In this document: one piece after another, positions 22,788 through 28,306 of the stretch
Numbering within the stretch: the first letter of the stretch is position 1
How the letters are laid out: every line of letters begins with the position of its first letter
IMG/VR virus record: IMGVR_UViG_3300031918_000116
Coordinates: 1 to 28,789 of that record
DNA from: a virus
Direction: 5' to 3' (one strand)
DNA: 28,789 bases
Made by a program: the position numbers and the translations under genes
Notes under the pieces: model-generated
The model's database searches: none
What the model was told of the DNA's origin: nothing
The model's input: the letters and a program-made list of their open reading frames with translations, nothing else

Positions 22788-22795
22788 TATTTATA
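22788..22795 (-). promoter_or_regulatory. Perfect late box TATAAATA, exactly 5 nt before ATG
   Basis: All eight consensus bases are present. TTTGA separates it from the ATG at 22782, leaving no room for an SD. Predicted start is the A of ATG. Confidence 0.75.
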
Positions 22796-22832
22796 GTATT
22801 GCATTCATTTTGAAAAAAGATGTAGATAATAG

Positions 22833-22861
22833 TAGACAGTTCGCGCATCTTAAATTACTAT
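22833..22861 (+). promoter_or_regulatory. Sigma-70-type promoter TAGACA-N17-TACTAT
   Basis: Five of six -35 and four of six -10 bases match. Predicted start is near 22868, giving a leader with AGGAGG before the ATG at 22881 and excluding the upstream ATG at 22863. Confidence 0.55.
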
Positions 22862-22880
22862 TATGGTACAGGAGGTAGCG

Positions 22881-24704
22881 ATGACTAGAGAAGACTATCT
22901 GGCCCAAGCATTGACTCAGTGGGCCTACGAATACTACGAGACTGGCGAGGCCGCTGTAGACGACCAGACCTTCAACGACGCCGAGGATGAGCTTCGGCTA
23001 CTGAACCCGAACCACCCAGTGCTTAGCATGGTTGGATATGGCTACGACTTCAGTGGAGTTGCCGAAAAGGACAAGTTCGAGCATCCTATTTTCGTAGGAT
23101 CTATCACCAAAGAGAAGAATATCGACGAGGTGATTAAGTGGATTGGCGACCGAAAGTGTCGACTTTCTTCCAAACTCGACGGAAACTCAATCGTTCATTA
23201 CTACAGGAACGGAAAGTACTGGCGTAGTGGAACTCGTGGACGAAATAACATCGGTATTGACCGTAGCGTTAAATTCGTCAAGAAAGTTCCGATGGAAGTT
23301 CCTTTCCTGCGGAATTTCTCAGTTCGAGGCGAAGCGGCGATTAGTAAGGCCAACTACACTGTAGAAAATGGCTTCAATATTGAGAAGTCTAGCCGAAATA
23401 TCGTCGCAGGTATCATCTCTCGCAAGGATGACTGGGAAACACAAATGGAGTTTGTGGATTTCCTTTCATTTACCTTCACCGACACCGATACTGGAGAGGA
23501 TCTATATGACCTTTTCAATTGGAGCGAGTATTTCAAGGTAGAGCCTCAAGACGAATTCACTATCGAGTACATCAAGGACATCGAGAAGTTCAAGGCTGAC
23601 TATAAGGATAACCACCCATACGAATGTGACGGTGCAGTATTCAAGTCTCCAACTGGATCGCTCCTTGCATTTAAGTTCGAAGACGAGAAGCGACTCACCA
23701 TTGGCGAAGGCTATGACATTACAGTAGGAATCGATCAGAGATTCACTCCTGTTCTATTGCTCAAGCCAGTCAACATGAATGGTGCGATGCTCAAGAGGGC
23801 CTCCCTCGGTAGTTTCGGTCGTGCAATTAGAGAAGGTTTCTGGCCTCTCTACGAAAACCACGTCGTCGAGATTATTCGCACCAACGAGATTCTTCCATAT
23901 GCAACTAGGGTAGTATCTAAGGGTGAATATCTCCTAGACGATAATGCACTCGTGCCAAATTGCCCTGTATGTGGTACTCCGGGCGAAGCTGACGGAGAGC
24001 ACTACTACTGTGTCAACCCAACATGCCCCAATATCGAACAGTCTAAACTGCTTCGATTTGCCGAATTCTTCTATCCAGAGGGAATTGGTAATGGCGTGAT
24101 GACTAAGGTATTCAGGCACTTCAAGGTAAATGAGGTTCTTGATCTATACAATGTCTCAGTGGATGACATTGAATATGCGAAGATCCCATCCGTAGGAAAC
24201 TCGCAAAAAGAGAAGATCATGGTATTCTTCGACAACATTCGGAAGGGTGTCGAGTCTAAGATCATTTACCAGACATTCCTGCGCACCTGTGGCCGGACAT
24301 TCTCTCGCGTCATTGTGGAAAGCGGATTCAAGTTCGCAGACATCTACGACAATCCCGAGAAGATCGAGAAGCTGGGTGAAATTAAGAACTTCCGCAAGGA
24401 CATCGTAGCGCAGATGCATCGATATGCCCAGTTCTTCAAGTACTTGGCCACTATCATAGACGTAGTAGATCCTGTAGTGGTTCAGACTGTCGGAACATTC
24501 TGCATTACAGGAACCAGATTCAACGATATTCAAGTGAAGAAACTGGAAGCTAAGGGCTGGAAGGAAGATTCGACTGTCGGTAAGAACACTACTGTATTGG
24601 TAGTTGCCGACCTTGATTCAACTTCAGGTAAGGTCAAAAAAGCTCAAAAATACGGCATTGAGATTGCATGTATTGAGGACTTTATTGACAAATACTTGGC
24701 ATGA
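22881..24704 (+). CDS. ligA: NAD+-dependent DNA ligase (LigA type, with BRCT)
   Basis: The 607-residue protein has the full LigA order: an Ia-like N-terminal domain (AVDDQTFNDAEDELRLL), adenylation motif I KLDGNSI (K98), RGEAAISKANY (motif III), CDGAVFKS (motif IV), an OB domain with PVLLLKPVNMNGAMLKRASL, a four-Cys zinc finger (CPVCG...YYCVNPTC), helix-hairpin-helix region with PSVGNSQKEKI, and a C-terminal BRCT domain (about 530-605, FCITGTRF). It seals nicks in DNA with NAD+. T4 itself uses an ATP ligase. GGAGG lies 5 nt before the ATG. It is shorter than bacterial LigA (about 670 residues) but keeps every domain. Confidence 0.92.
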   Translation: MTREDYLAQALTQWAYEYYETGEAAVDDQTFNDAEDELRLLNPNHPVLSMVGYGYDFSGVAEKDKFEHPIFVGSITKEKNIDEVIKWIGDRKCRLSSKLDGNSIVHYYRNGKYWRSGTRGRNNIGIDRSVKFVKKVPMEVPFLRNFSVRGEAAISKANYTVENGFNIEKSSRNIVAGIISRKDDWETQMEFVDFLSFTFTDTDTGEDLYDLFNWSEYFKVEPQDEFTIEYIKDIEKFKADYKDNHPYECDGAVFKSPTGSLLAFKFEDEKRLTIGEGYDITVGIDQRFTPVLLLKPVNMNGAMLKRASLGSFGRAIREGFWPLYENHVVEIIRTNEILPYATRVVSKGEYLLDDNALVPNCPVCGTPGEADGEHYYCVNPTCPNIEQSKLLRFAEFFYPEGIGNGVMTKVFRHFKVNEVLDLYNVSVDDIEYAKIPSVGNSQKEKIMVFFDNIRKGVESKIIYQTFLRTCGRTFSRVIVESGFKFADIYDNPEKIEKLGEIKNFRKDIVAQMHRYAQFFKYLATIIDVVDPVVVQTVGTFCITGTRFNDIQVKKLEAKGWKEDSTVGKNTTVLVVADLDSTSGKVKKAQKYGIEIACIEDFIDKYLA

Positions 24705-24713
24705 TACTAAATA
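24685..24713 (+). promoter_or_regulatory. Hybrid promoter TTGACA-N17-TAAATA
   Basis: A perfect -35 hexamer sits 17 nt before a TAAATA box inside the end of ligA. Predicted start near 24719-24720 is 2-3 nt before the ATG at 24722. It is the only TAAATA box seen here with a -35. Confidence 0.4.
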
Positions 24714-24721
24714 TCTACCCT

Positions 24722-24889
24722 ATGGATCTTCGAGTTTATGCAGAAGCGCAACGAGAAGAAATGCAAAAGCATCGCTGGATAGAGTCGGAAAAGAATGGAT
24801 TCGATCTAGGGGATTCTGCCTATATGGACTGGATAAGAAAATACGCTAAGTTGTTCAGAGAGTATTGGAATTCAAAATACGGGACATAA
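24722..24889 (+). CDS. Small conserved protein of unknown function
   Basis: A 55-residue product: an N-terminal YAEAQREEMQKHRWIESEK, then GFDLGDSAYMDWIRKYAKLF and REYW. Short proteins with the KHxWIESEKxGxDLG...DWIxKYAxxFR pattern occur in phages and bacteria in my memory; their role is unknown. The ATG at 24722 is preferred from the nearby promoter; an ATG at 24701 overlapping the ligA stop (ATGA) would add 7 residues. Neither has an SD. Confidence 0.65.
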   Translation: MDLRVYAEAQREEMQKHRWIESEKNGFDLGDSAYMDWIRKYAKLFREYWNSKYGT

Positions 24890-24892
24890 TTA

Positions 24893-24918
24893 AAAAGGCC
24901 AGCTAACGCTGGCCTTTT
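24893..24918. terminator. Bidirectional intrinsic terminator
   Basis: AAAAGGCCAGC (24893-24903) pairs with GCTGGCCTTTT (24908-24918) around TAAC. It lies between the convergent genes ending at 24889 (+) and 24924 (-). Confidence 0.88.
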
Positions 24919-24923
24919 CTATT

Positions 24924-25043
24924 TCACAAAAGAGGTTTGATTCGTTTTACCTTCGGCTCGTCCTCGCACTCCTTCATTGGCTTTTCGCGAGGTTCGATGG
25001 TTTCTAGAATTACCCTTGTGCCTTTTGGTTGTTCGACTGACAT
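24924..25043 (-). CDS. 39-residue protein with KGT...LETI motif
   Basis: The frame starts in the stop of the upstream gene (TAATG) and ends just before the bidirectional terminator. The product begins MSVEQPKGTRVILETIEPRE and has a Lys/Pro/Glu tail. The KGTxxxLExI segment resembles two segments of the upstream protein. Its position, coupling and shared motif make it a likely real gene despite its size. Confidence 0.6.
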   Translation of the reverse strand: MSVEQPKGTRVILETIEPREKPMKECEDEPKVKRIKPLL

Positions 25044-25342
25044 TACTTAGCATCCTTTCGTTGATTTATTGCTTCTAGTACAATATTAGTGCCCTTGAGT
25101 CTGATCTTAGATGGAAACTTCCCATTAGCTGACTCAGTCAGTACTTTTCTATTGTATTCGTCGATGCGCATACCTCTCTTGTACGCAACACCCTCAAACA
25201 TTACATATTCAGCAGGAAGCTCTTCCTTGACGTATACTTCGTCATTATATTTGACCTTTTCTCCGGTCTTATTTGGAGCAACAGACTCTAGGATGTAGTT
25301 GCATTCCTCACCCTTTACTCTAATCATGGTTGGTTTAGTCAT
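25043..25342 (-). CDS. Small late protein with two KG...LE(S/A) motifs
   Basis: Start is taken as the ATG at 25342, 9 nt after GAGG; two earlier in-frame ATGs (25357, 25348) lie at or very near the predicted transcription start. The 99-residue product contains VKGEECNYILESVAP near the N-terminus and LKGTNIVLEAIN near the C-terminus, two related segments, with a Tyr/Glu/Lys-rich middle. Function unknown. It is expressed from a late-type box back to back with that of the terminase gene. Confidence 0.68.
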   Translation of the reverse strand: MTKPTMIRVKGEECNYILESVAPNKTGEKVKYNDEVYVKEELPAEYVMFEGVAYKRGMRIDEYNRKVLTESANGKFPSKIRLKGTNIVLEAINQRKDAK

Positions 25343-25360
25343 GTTCATATACCTCATGCG

Positions 25361-25368
25361 TATTTATG
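25361..25368 (-). promoter_or_regulatory. Late-type box CATAAATA
   Basis: Predicted start near 25355 leaves a 13-nt leader that holds GAGG and then the ATG at 25342. Confidence 0.6.
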
Positions 25369-25379
25369 GATTGAATATC

Positions 25380-25387
25380 TATAAATA
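25380..25387 (+). promoter_or_regulatory. Perfect late box TATAAATA, exactly 5 nt before ATG
   Basis: Full consensus match. AAAAC separates it from the ATG at 25393; no SD anywhere upstream. Predicted start is the A of ATG. Confidence 0.75.
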
Positions 25388-25392
25388 AAAAC

Positions 25393-25935
25393 ATGGACGA
25401 TTGGCTCGGCAGTGATGCATTAGGATCAGACGGCGATCTAGTAGATTGCCGCAATACTAGATTAGTACAAGTTAAGAACGCATTCAGCGGCATCGAGGAT
25501 GCTATGAATATTCCTATGGGATCGACTCCTGTGGCGAAGGGATTGGCTAAGGTCGTAAAGAAGAATACTGCAGTTGCAGTTACAGTGGCTAAGGAAGTCC
25601 TAGCAGATCCAGAAGAGTCATTCGAGGATAAAGAATTCCTTCGAGAGGTAATCAAGACTCAAATCATCAAGATGCAGTCCGTGCTTGAGATGATGGAAGG
25701 TAATTTCATGCAGGGTGCTGAGCCTAGAATGTTTGAAGTTTACTCAGACCTGAATAAAAGCGTACTAGACGCATGTACTAAACTAATGTCACTCCAGAAG
25801 CAGTCGGAAAATGCAAAGATGATGAAAGCTCAGCCTGCTAATGAAGTGACACTCACAGAAACCAAGCAATTGAAAGCATCTGGTAGCGACATGGCCGCAC
25901 TGATGGAACAATTGCGAGGTGGACAAGTTAGCTAA
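25393..25935 (+). CDS. Probable terminase small subunit (T4 gp16-like)
   Basis: The 180-residue protein has an acidic N-terminus (DDWLGSDALGSDGDLVD), a middle segment and a long helical core ending in PRMFEVYSDLNKSVLDAC, LMSLQKQ, then a polar tail with EVTLTETKQL and LMEQLRGG. The core pattern, helix then PRxxEVxxxLxKxxxDAxxxLxxLxKQ, fits T4-like gp16 proteins, where it forms the oligomeric ring that guides DNA packaging. A perfect late promoter supports a virion-assembly role. No large subunit follows; the next gene is convergent. Motif memory only, so moderate certainty. Confidence 0.55.
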   Translation: MDDWLGSDALGSDGDLVDCRNTRLVQVKNAFSGIEDAMNIPMGSTPVAKGLAKVVKKNTAVAVTVAKEVLADPEESFEDKEFLREVIKTQIIKMQSVLEMMEGNFMQGAEPRMFEVYSDLNKSVLDACTKLMSLQKQSENAKMMKAQPANEVTLTETKQLKASGSDMAALMEQLRGGQVS

Positions 25936-26839
25936 TTAGCGTTACTGGTATTTTAGCTCCCATCTCCTTATAGTAATTCATATATTTCCAACCTGTCATT
26001 GTATTACTATCTTTAGATATTTTGGTGTCTATGTAGGTGAACTTGATATTGGGTATTTCATTTGCAATTTCGCGCAATAACTTAACTTGTTCTATTCTAG
26101 CCTGTATCCTTGCTAGAGTTTCACCTTCAGCTAAGTAAGAATCCCATAGGTTCTCCACGTTATTCTGATGCTTTGCCGCTTCGAACGAAGGACAGTCATT
26201 GGTATATCCAGCCCCAACTGCATATATTTCAATAGTGTCATCGCTAGACGCCAACTTCAATGACTCAGCCAGACCATACATTAGAGGTAAATTGGCAAGA
26301 CCTTCACCACCATCCTCACATATCATCTTTCTCTTCTCGTCGACGTAATGTCCGAAGTATCCAACTGCCGCAAATGACTTAGCAACGCAATCAACTATAG
26401 GGTCATTCTCATATTCATCTCCACCGAATGATCTCATTCTTATATTCTCGTCAACTAGAGTATTAACGGTGACTGCAATAAACTTTGTCTTTAGTGTCTT
26501 CATTTCAGACGCCCCGTATTTCTCAAGTATAGTCTTAAGGGGGTTCAATACTCTATTCCTATCATACCATGGAGAGGTTATTTTCTTAATCGGCCTCCAC
26601 CATGGGTATTGATATGTGAATATGTTCTTGCCGTTGGCGAAGTACATGTCTTCAATTTCACTAGGCGACCCACCTGCGGCCAATACCGCACCTTCGATAG
26701 TACCTGTAGATGAACCTATTATCAGGTTGAAGAATTTATGTATCGGTTGCCCAGACAATTCTTCAATCTTCTTAAGTACTTCAAGGGATATGATACCGCA
26801 CAAACTACCACCAGACAAAACAAGTACCCTAAATGTCAT
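25928..26839 (-). CDS. Patatin-like phospholipase
   Basis: The 303-residue protein has the patatin order: a glycine-rich oxyanion loop (LSGGSLCGI, near 8-16), nucleophile elbow GSSTG (S44), and catalytic DGG (D176) in EDGGEGLANLP. Patatin-like enzymes hydrolyse membrane phospholipids or other acyl esters with a Ser-Asp dyad; bacterial members include CapV, the CBASS effector. There is no signal peptide. Start at 26839 follows AAAGGAG; longer frames upstream lack an SD. A TAAATA box at 26862 suggests late expression, so membrane damage at lysis is one idea. Its 3' end overlaps the terminase gene by 8 nt. Confidence 0.88.
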   Translation of the reverse strand: MTFRVLVLSGGSLCGIISLEVLKKIEELSGQPIHKFFNLIIGSSTGTIEGAVLAAGGSPSEIEDMYFANGKNIFTYQYPWWRPIKKITSPWYDRNRVLNPLKTILEKYGASEMKTLKTKFIAVTVNTLVDENIRMRSFGGDEYENDPIVDCVAKSFAAVGYFGHYVDEKRKMICEDGGEGLANLPLMYGLAESLKLASSDDTIEIYAVGAGYTNDCPSFEAAKHQNNVENLWDSYLAEGETLARIQARIEQVKLLREIANEIPNIKFTYIDTKISKDSNTMTGWKYMNYYKEMGAKIPVTLIS

Positions 26840-26861
26840 GATTTTCTCCTTTAGACATCCA

Positions 26862-26869
26862 TATTTACT
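26862..26869 (-). promoter_or_regulatory. Late-type box AGTAAATA
   Basis: Predicted start near 26856 gives a 17-nt leader with AAAGGAG before the patatin ATG. Confidence 0.45.
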
Positions 26870-26889
26870 AAAACGATCACTTTTGGTGG

Positions 26890-26918
26890 TTGACAGTAGG
26901 CGACCCGTCCAGTATCTT
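26890..26918 (+). promoter_or_regulatory. Sigma-70-type promoter TTGACA-N17-TATCTT
   Basis: -35 at 26890-26895, -10 at 26913-26918, preceded by CCAG as in the copy at 17745. Predicted start near 26925. Confidence 0.75.
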
Positions 26919-26920
26919 GT

Positions 26921-26968
26921 ATGGGTGGCACTATCGAGTGCGACGGCCTGATTACCACGCCACTCCAT
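26921..26968 (+). promoter_or_regulatory. Imperfect inverted repeat over the start site; structured leader
   Basis: ATGGGTGGC (26921-26929) pairs with GCCACTCCAT (26959-26968) with one bulge, and inside it GCACT/AGTGC (26928-26941) forms a small hairpin. The leader to the ATG at 27018 is about 93 nt and looks more GC-rich than its surroundings. CCCATGGG at 26981-26988 offers an alternative partner for ATGGG. It may be a regulatory leader or an operator. Confidence 0.4.
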
Positions 26969-27017
26969 CGGGCGACGACTCCCATGGGACTGGCTAACCT
27001 TTACGAGAGGACTACAA

Positions 27018-27488
27018 ATGCACAATCCTAAGGAGCTTTTTGGCGAAAAGGTATGTGGGATGATAGAGAATGCTCAGATTGTGGCAGATAACCTGAAATT
27101 CAGAACAAAGGTCGATCAGACAGTTGATGATTTGATTAGTGTCGTTGAAATTGCATTGCAATCTATTCTACACGCAACTGAAAATGATGAACGTAAAGAT
27201 CATTTTAGTCAGCCGGAATTGTCGGAAGAGCAATCAAGTGTTTCAGTAGATGATTTGATTGCCGAATCGTATGTCTACGGAAAGTCTGACGAAGAAATCA
27301 GTGGTGAGTTCAAGAACGATCTCAATGCTACGATTAAGGATTTCTCGTGGTTACTAGTGTCAATCGGCATTGCACTCGACAATGAAGATAAAATTGCAAT
27401 TACAAAGATGCTTAAACAAAAGACTATTGAATTATTCGAAAAAGAACGAAAACTCAATGAACTTGAGAACTCGATGAAAAACGTATAG
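27018..27488 (+). CDS. Unknown early protein
   Basis: A 156-residue acidic, helical protein not recognised. Two related segments, VDQTVDDLISVVEIA (near 32-46) and VSVDDLIAESYVYG (near 75-88), share VDDLI, hinting at an internal repeat. A C-terminal coiled-coil-like helix (LFEKERKLNELENS) ends the protein. ACGAGAGG precedes the ATG by 7 nt after a long structured leader from a strong early-type promoter. Confidence 0.75.
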   Translation: MHNPKELFGEKVCGMIENAQIVADNLKFRTKVDQTVDDLISVVEIALQSILHATENDERKDHFSQPELSEEQSSVSVDDLIAESYVYGKSDEEISGEFKNDLNATIKDFSWLLVSIGIALDNEDKIAITKMLKQKTIELFEKERKLNELENSMKNV

Positions 27489-27492
27489 ATAT

Positions 27493-27516
27493 AAAAAGAG
27501 AGGAATTAATCCTCTC
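27493..27516 (-). terminator. Intrinsic terminator for the leftward pair of genes
   Basis: GAGAGGA and TCCTCTC (27498-27504 and 27510-27516) form a stem, followed on the minus strand by five T. The stop codon of the 116-codon gene lies in the loop. Confidence 0.82.
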
Positions 27517-27856
27517 CTACAGTCGAAACATTTGGCAGTTTAGAAAGTCCACTAGTATATTGCTCTAGTAGAGTACCCAATTCCTTATCCAAAGCCTCCT
27601 CATGGAGGCTCTTTCTTTTCTTATTCTTACCTTTTAGCCTGACGGTTCCGCCCCTGTACGAGAATCCAAGATACTTAGGATACATTGCAACGTCTGCAGT
27701 GGTGGTTATGCCTGCAACAGGCTCACCAACAGGCCCTACAGCGGATGCGGCAGTGGCGTCACCCGCAACACCCGCAACACCCGCACTCATCCCCTCGCCA
27801 TCCTCAAGGAGGCTCCTAGGCTCGTCAAGTCCCTCGTATAGAACGGAAAGTCTCAA
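27506..27856 (-). CDS. Unknown late protein with Ala/Gly/Val-rich repeat
   Basis: Starts at a TTG overlapping the previous stop (TTGA), 8 nt after AAGGAG. The 116-residue protein has a low-complexity middle (AGVAGVAGDATAASAVGPVG, about 26-45) encoded partly by a 9-bp tandem repeat, and a basic segment VRLKGKNKKRKS near 72-83. Its VRLKGKN echoes the KG motif of the protein at 25043. A hairpin at 27593-27610 lies within the gene. Role unknown; probably late with its upstream partner. Confidence 0.68.
   Translation of the reverse strand: MRLSVLYEGLDEPRSLLEDGEGMSAGVAGVAGDATAASAVGPVGEPVAGITTTADVAMYPKYLGFSYRGGTVRLKGKNKKRKSLHEEALDKELGTLLEQYTSGLSKLPNVSTVGED
27762..27785. repeat. 9-bp tandem repeat CCCGCAACA
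   Basis: About 2.7 copies in phase with the codons of the overlapping gene, adding an AGV-type tripeptide per copy. Copy number could vary between related phages. Confidence 0.7.
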
Positions 27857-28215
27857 GCTAAGAACTCCTTAGCGCCTAGAGCGGCTTCGGCCAATGCCAA
27901 CTTCAAAGCCTCAATCTTCTCAGCACTCTCAGGATTTACGTCCTTAGCACTGTCCAATACACCTTCGAGAATGTAGGTTGTATATAGATCAGAGATCTTT
28001 TCTGCGGCTTCAGTCAAATTCTTCTTAGCTTCTGCCTTCTTAGCTTTCTTTGCGTCTGCATTATCTACAATCTTCTTCTTCGCATCGCTAAGAGGCGGAG
28101 CCTTGATCTTAGACTGGCGAGATTCCATGATTGCGGCAGGCGCGTAAAATGTCTCTTCCGAAACATTCATCATTACATCATCAAATTTTTCACTAACGCT
28201 CTGAATGGTGCTCAT
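27853..28215 (-). CDS. Unknown late Lys/Ala-rich helical protein
   Basis: A 120-residue protein rich in Ala, Lys and Glu, with DAKKKIVDNADAKKAKKAE near 44-63 and long predicted helices. Such composition is common in phage scaffold or prohead core proteins, and the perfect late promoter 16 nt upstream supports an assembly role, but no family is recognised. A CGAGG SD is close to the predicted 5' end of a ~11-nt leader. It is coupled to the next gene by a TTGA overlap. Confidence 0.72.
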   Translation of the reverse strand: MSTIQSVSEKFDDVMMNVSEETFYAPAAIMESRQSKIKAPPLSDAKKKIVDNADAKKAKKAEAKKNLTEAAEKISDLYTTYILEGVLDSAKDVNPESAEKIEALKLALAEAALGAKEFLA

Positions 28216-28231
28216 TTTAATACCTCGATGT

Positions 28232-28239
28232 TATTTATA
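28232..28239 (-). promoter_or_regulatory. Perfect late box TATAAATA
   Basis: Full consensus match. Predicted start near 28226, giving an 11-nt leader that begins with GAGG, then ATG at 28215. Confidence 0.72.
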
Positions 28240-28293
28240 GTCCAATTCAAAAAAAGGTTGACGGAGTCATTTGCCGACTGAGACTCGAAATAT

Positions 28294-28301
28294 CCTAAAT
28301 A
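28294..28301 (+). promoter_or_regulatory. Late-type box CCTAAATA, exactly 5 nt before ATG
   Basis: TAAATA at 28296-28301, CTTCA, then ATG at 28307. No SD. Confidence 0.55.
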
Positions 28302-28306
28302 CTTCA

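Noticed and set aside
22863-22880. Longer start of the DNA ligase at 22863
   Set aside because: It has no SD, and the predicted transcription start near 22868 lies downstream of it. The ATG at 22881 has GGAGG at ideal distance.
26840-27025. N-terminal extension of the patatin frame
   Set aside because: The patatin fold starts right after the ATG at 26839, which has AAAGGAG; the extension crosses an early promoter on the other strand.
27593-27610. Hairpin AGCCTCC/GGAGGCT as a rightward terminator
   Set aside because: It is over 100 nt past the convergent stop and followed by a mixed C/T run, not a clean T run; it may reflect coding sequence.
28257-28290. TTGACG upstream of the GIY-YIG gene as a -35
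   Set aside because: No -10 at suitable distance; spacing to the TAAATA box is far too long.
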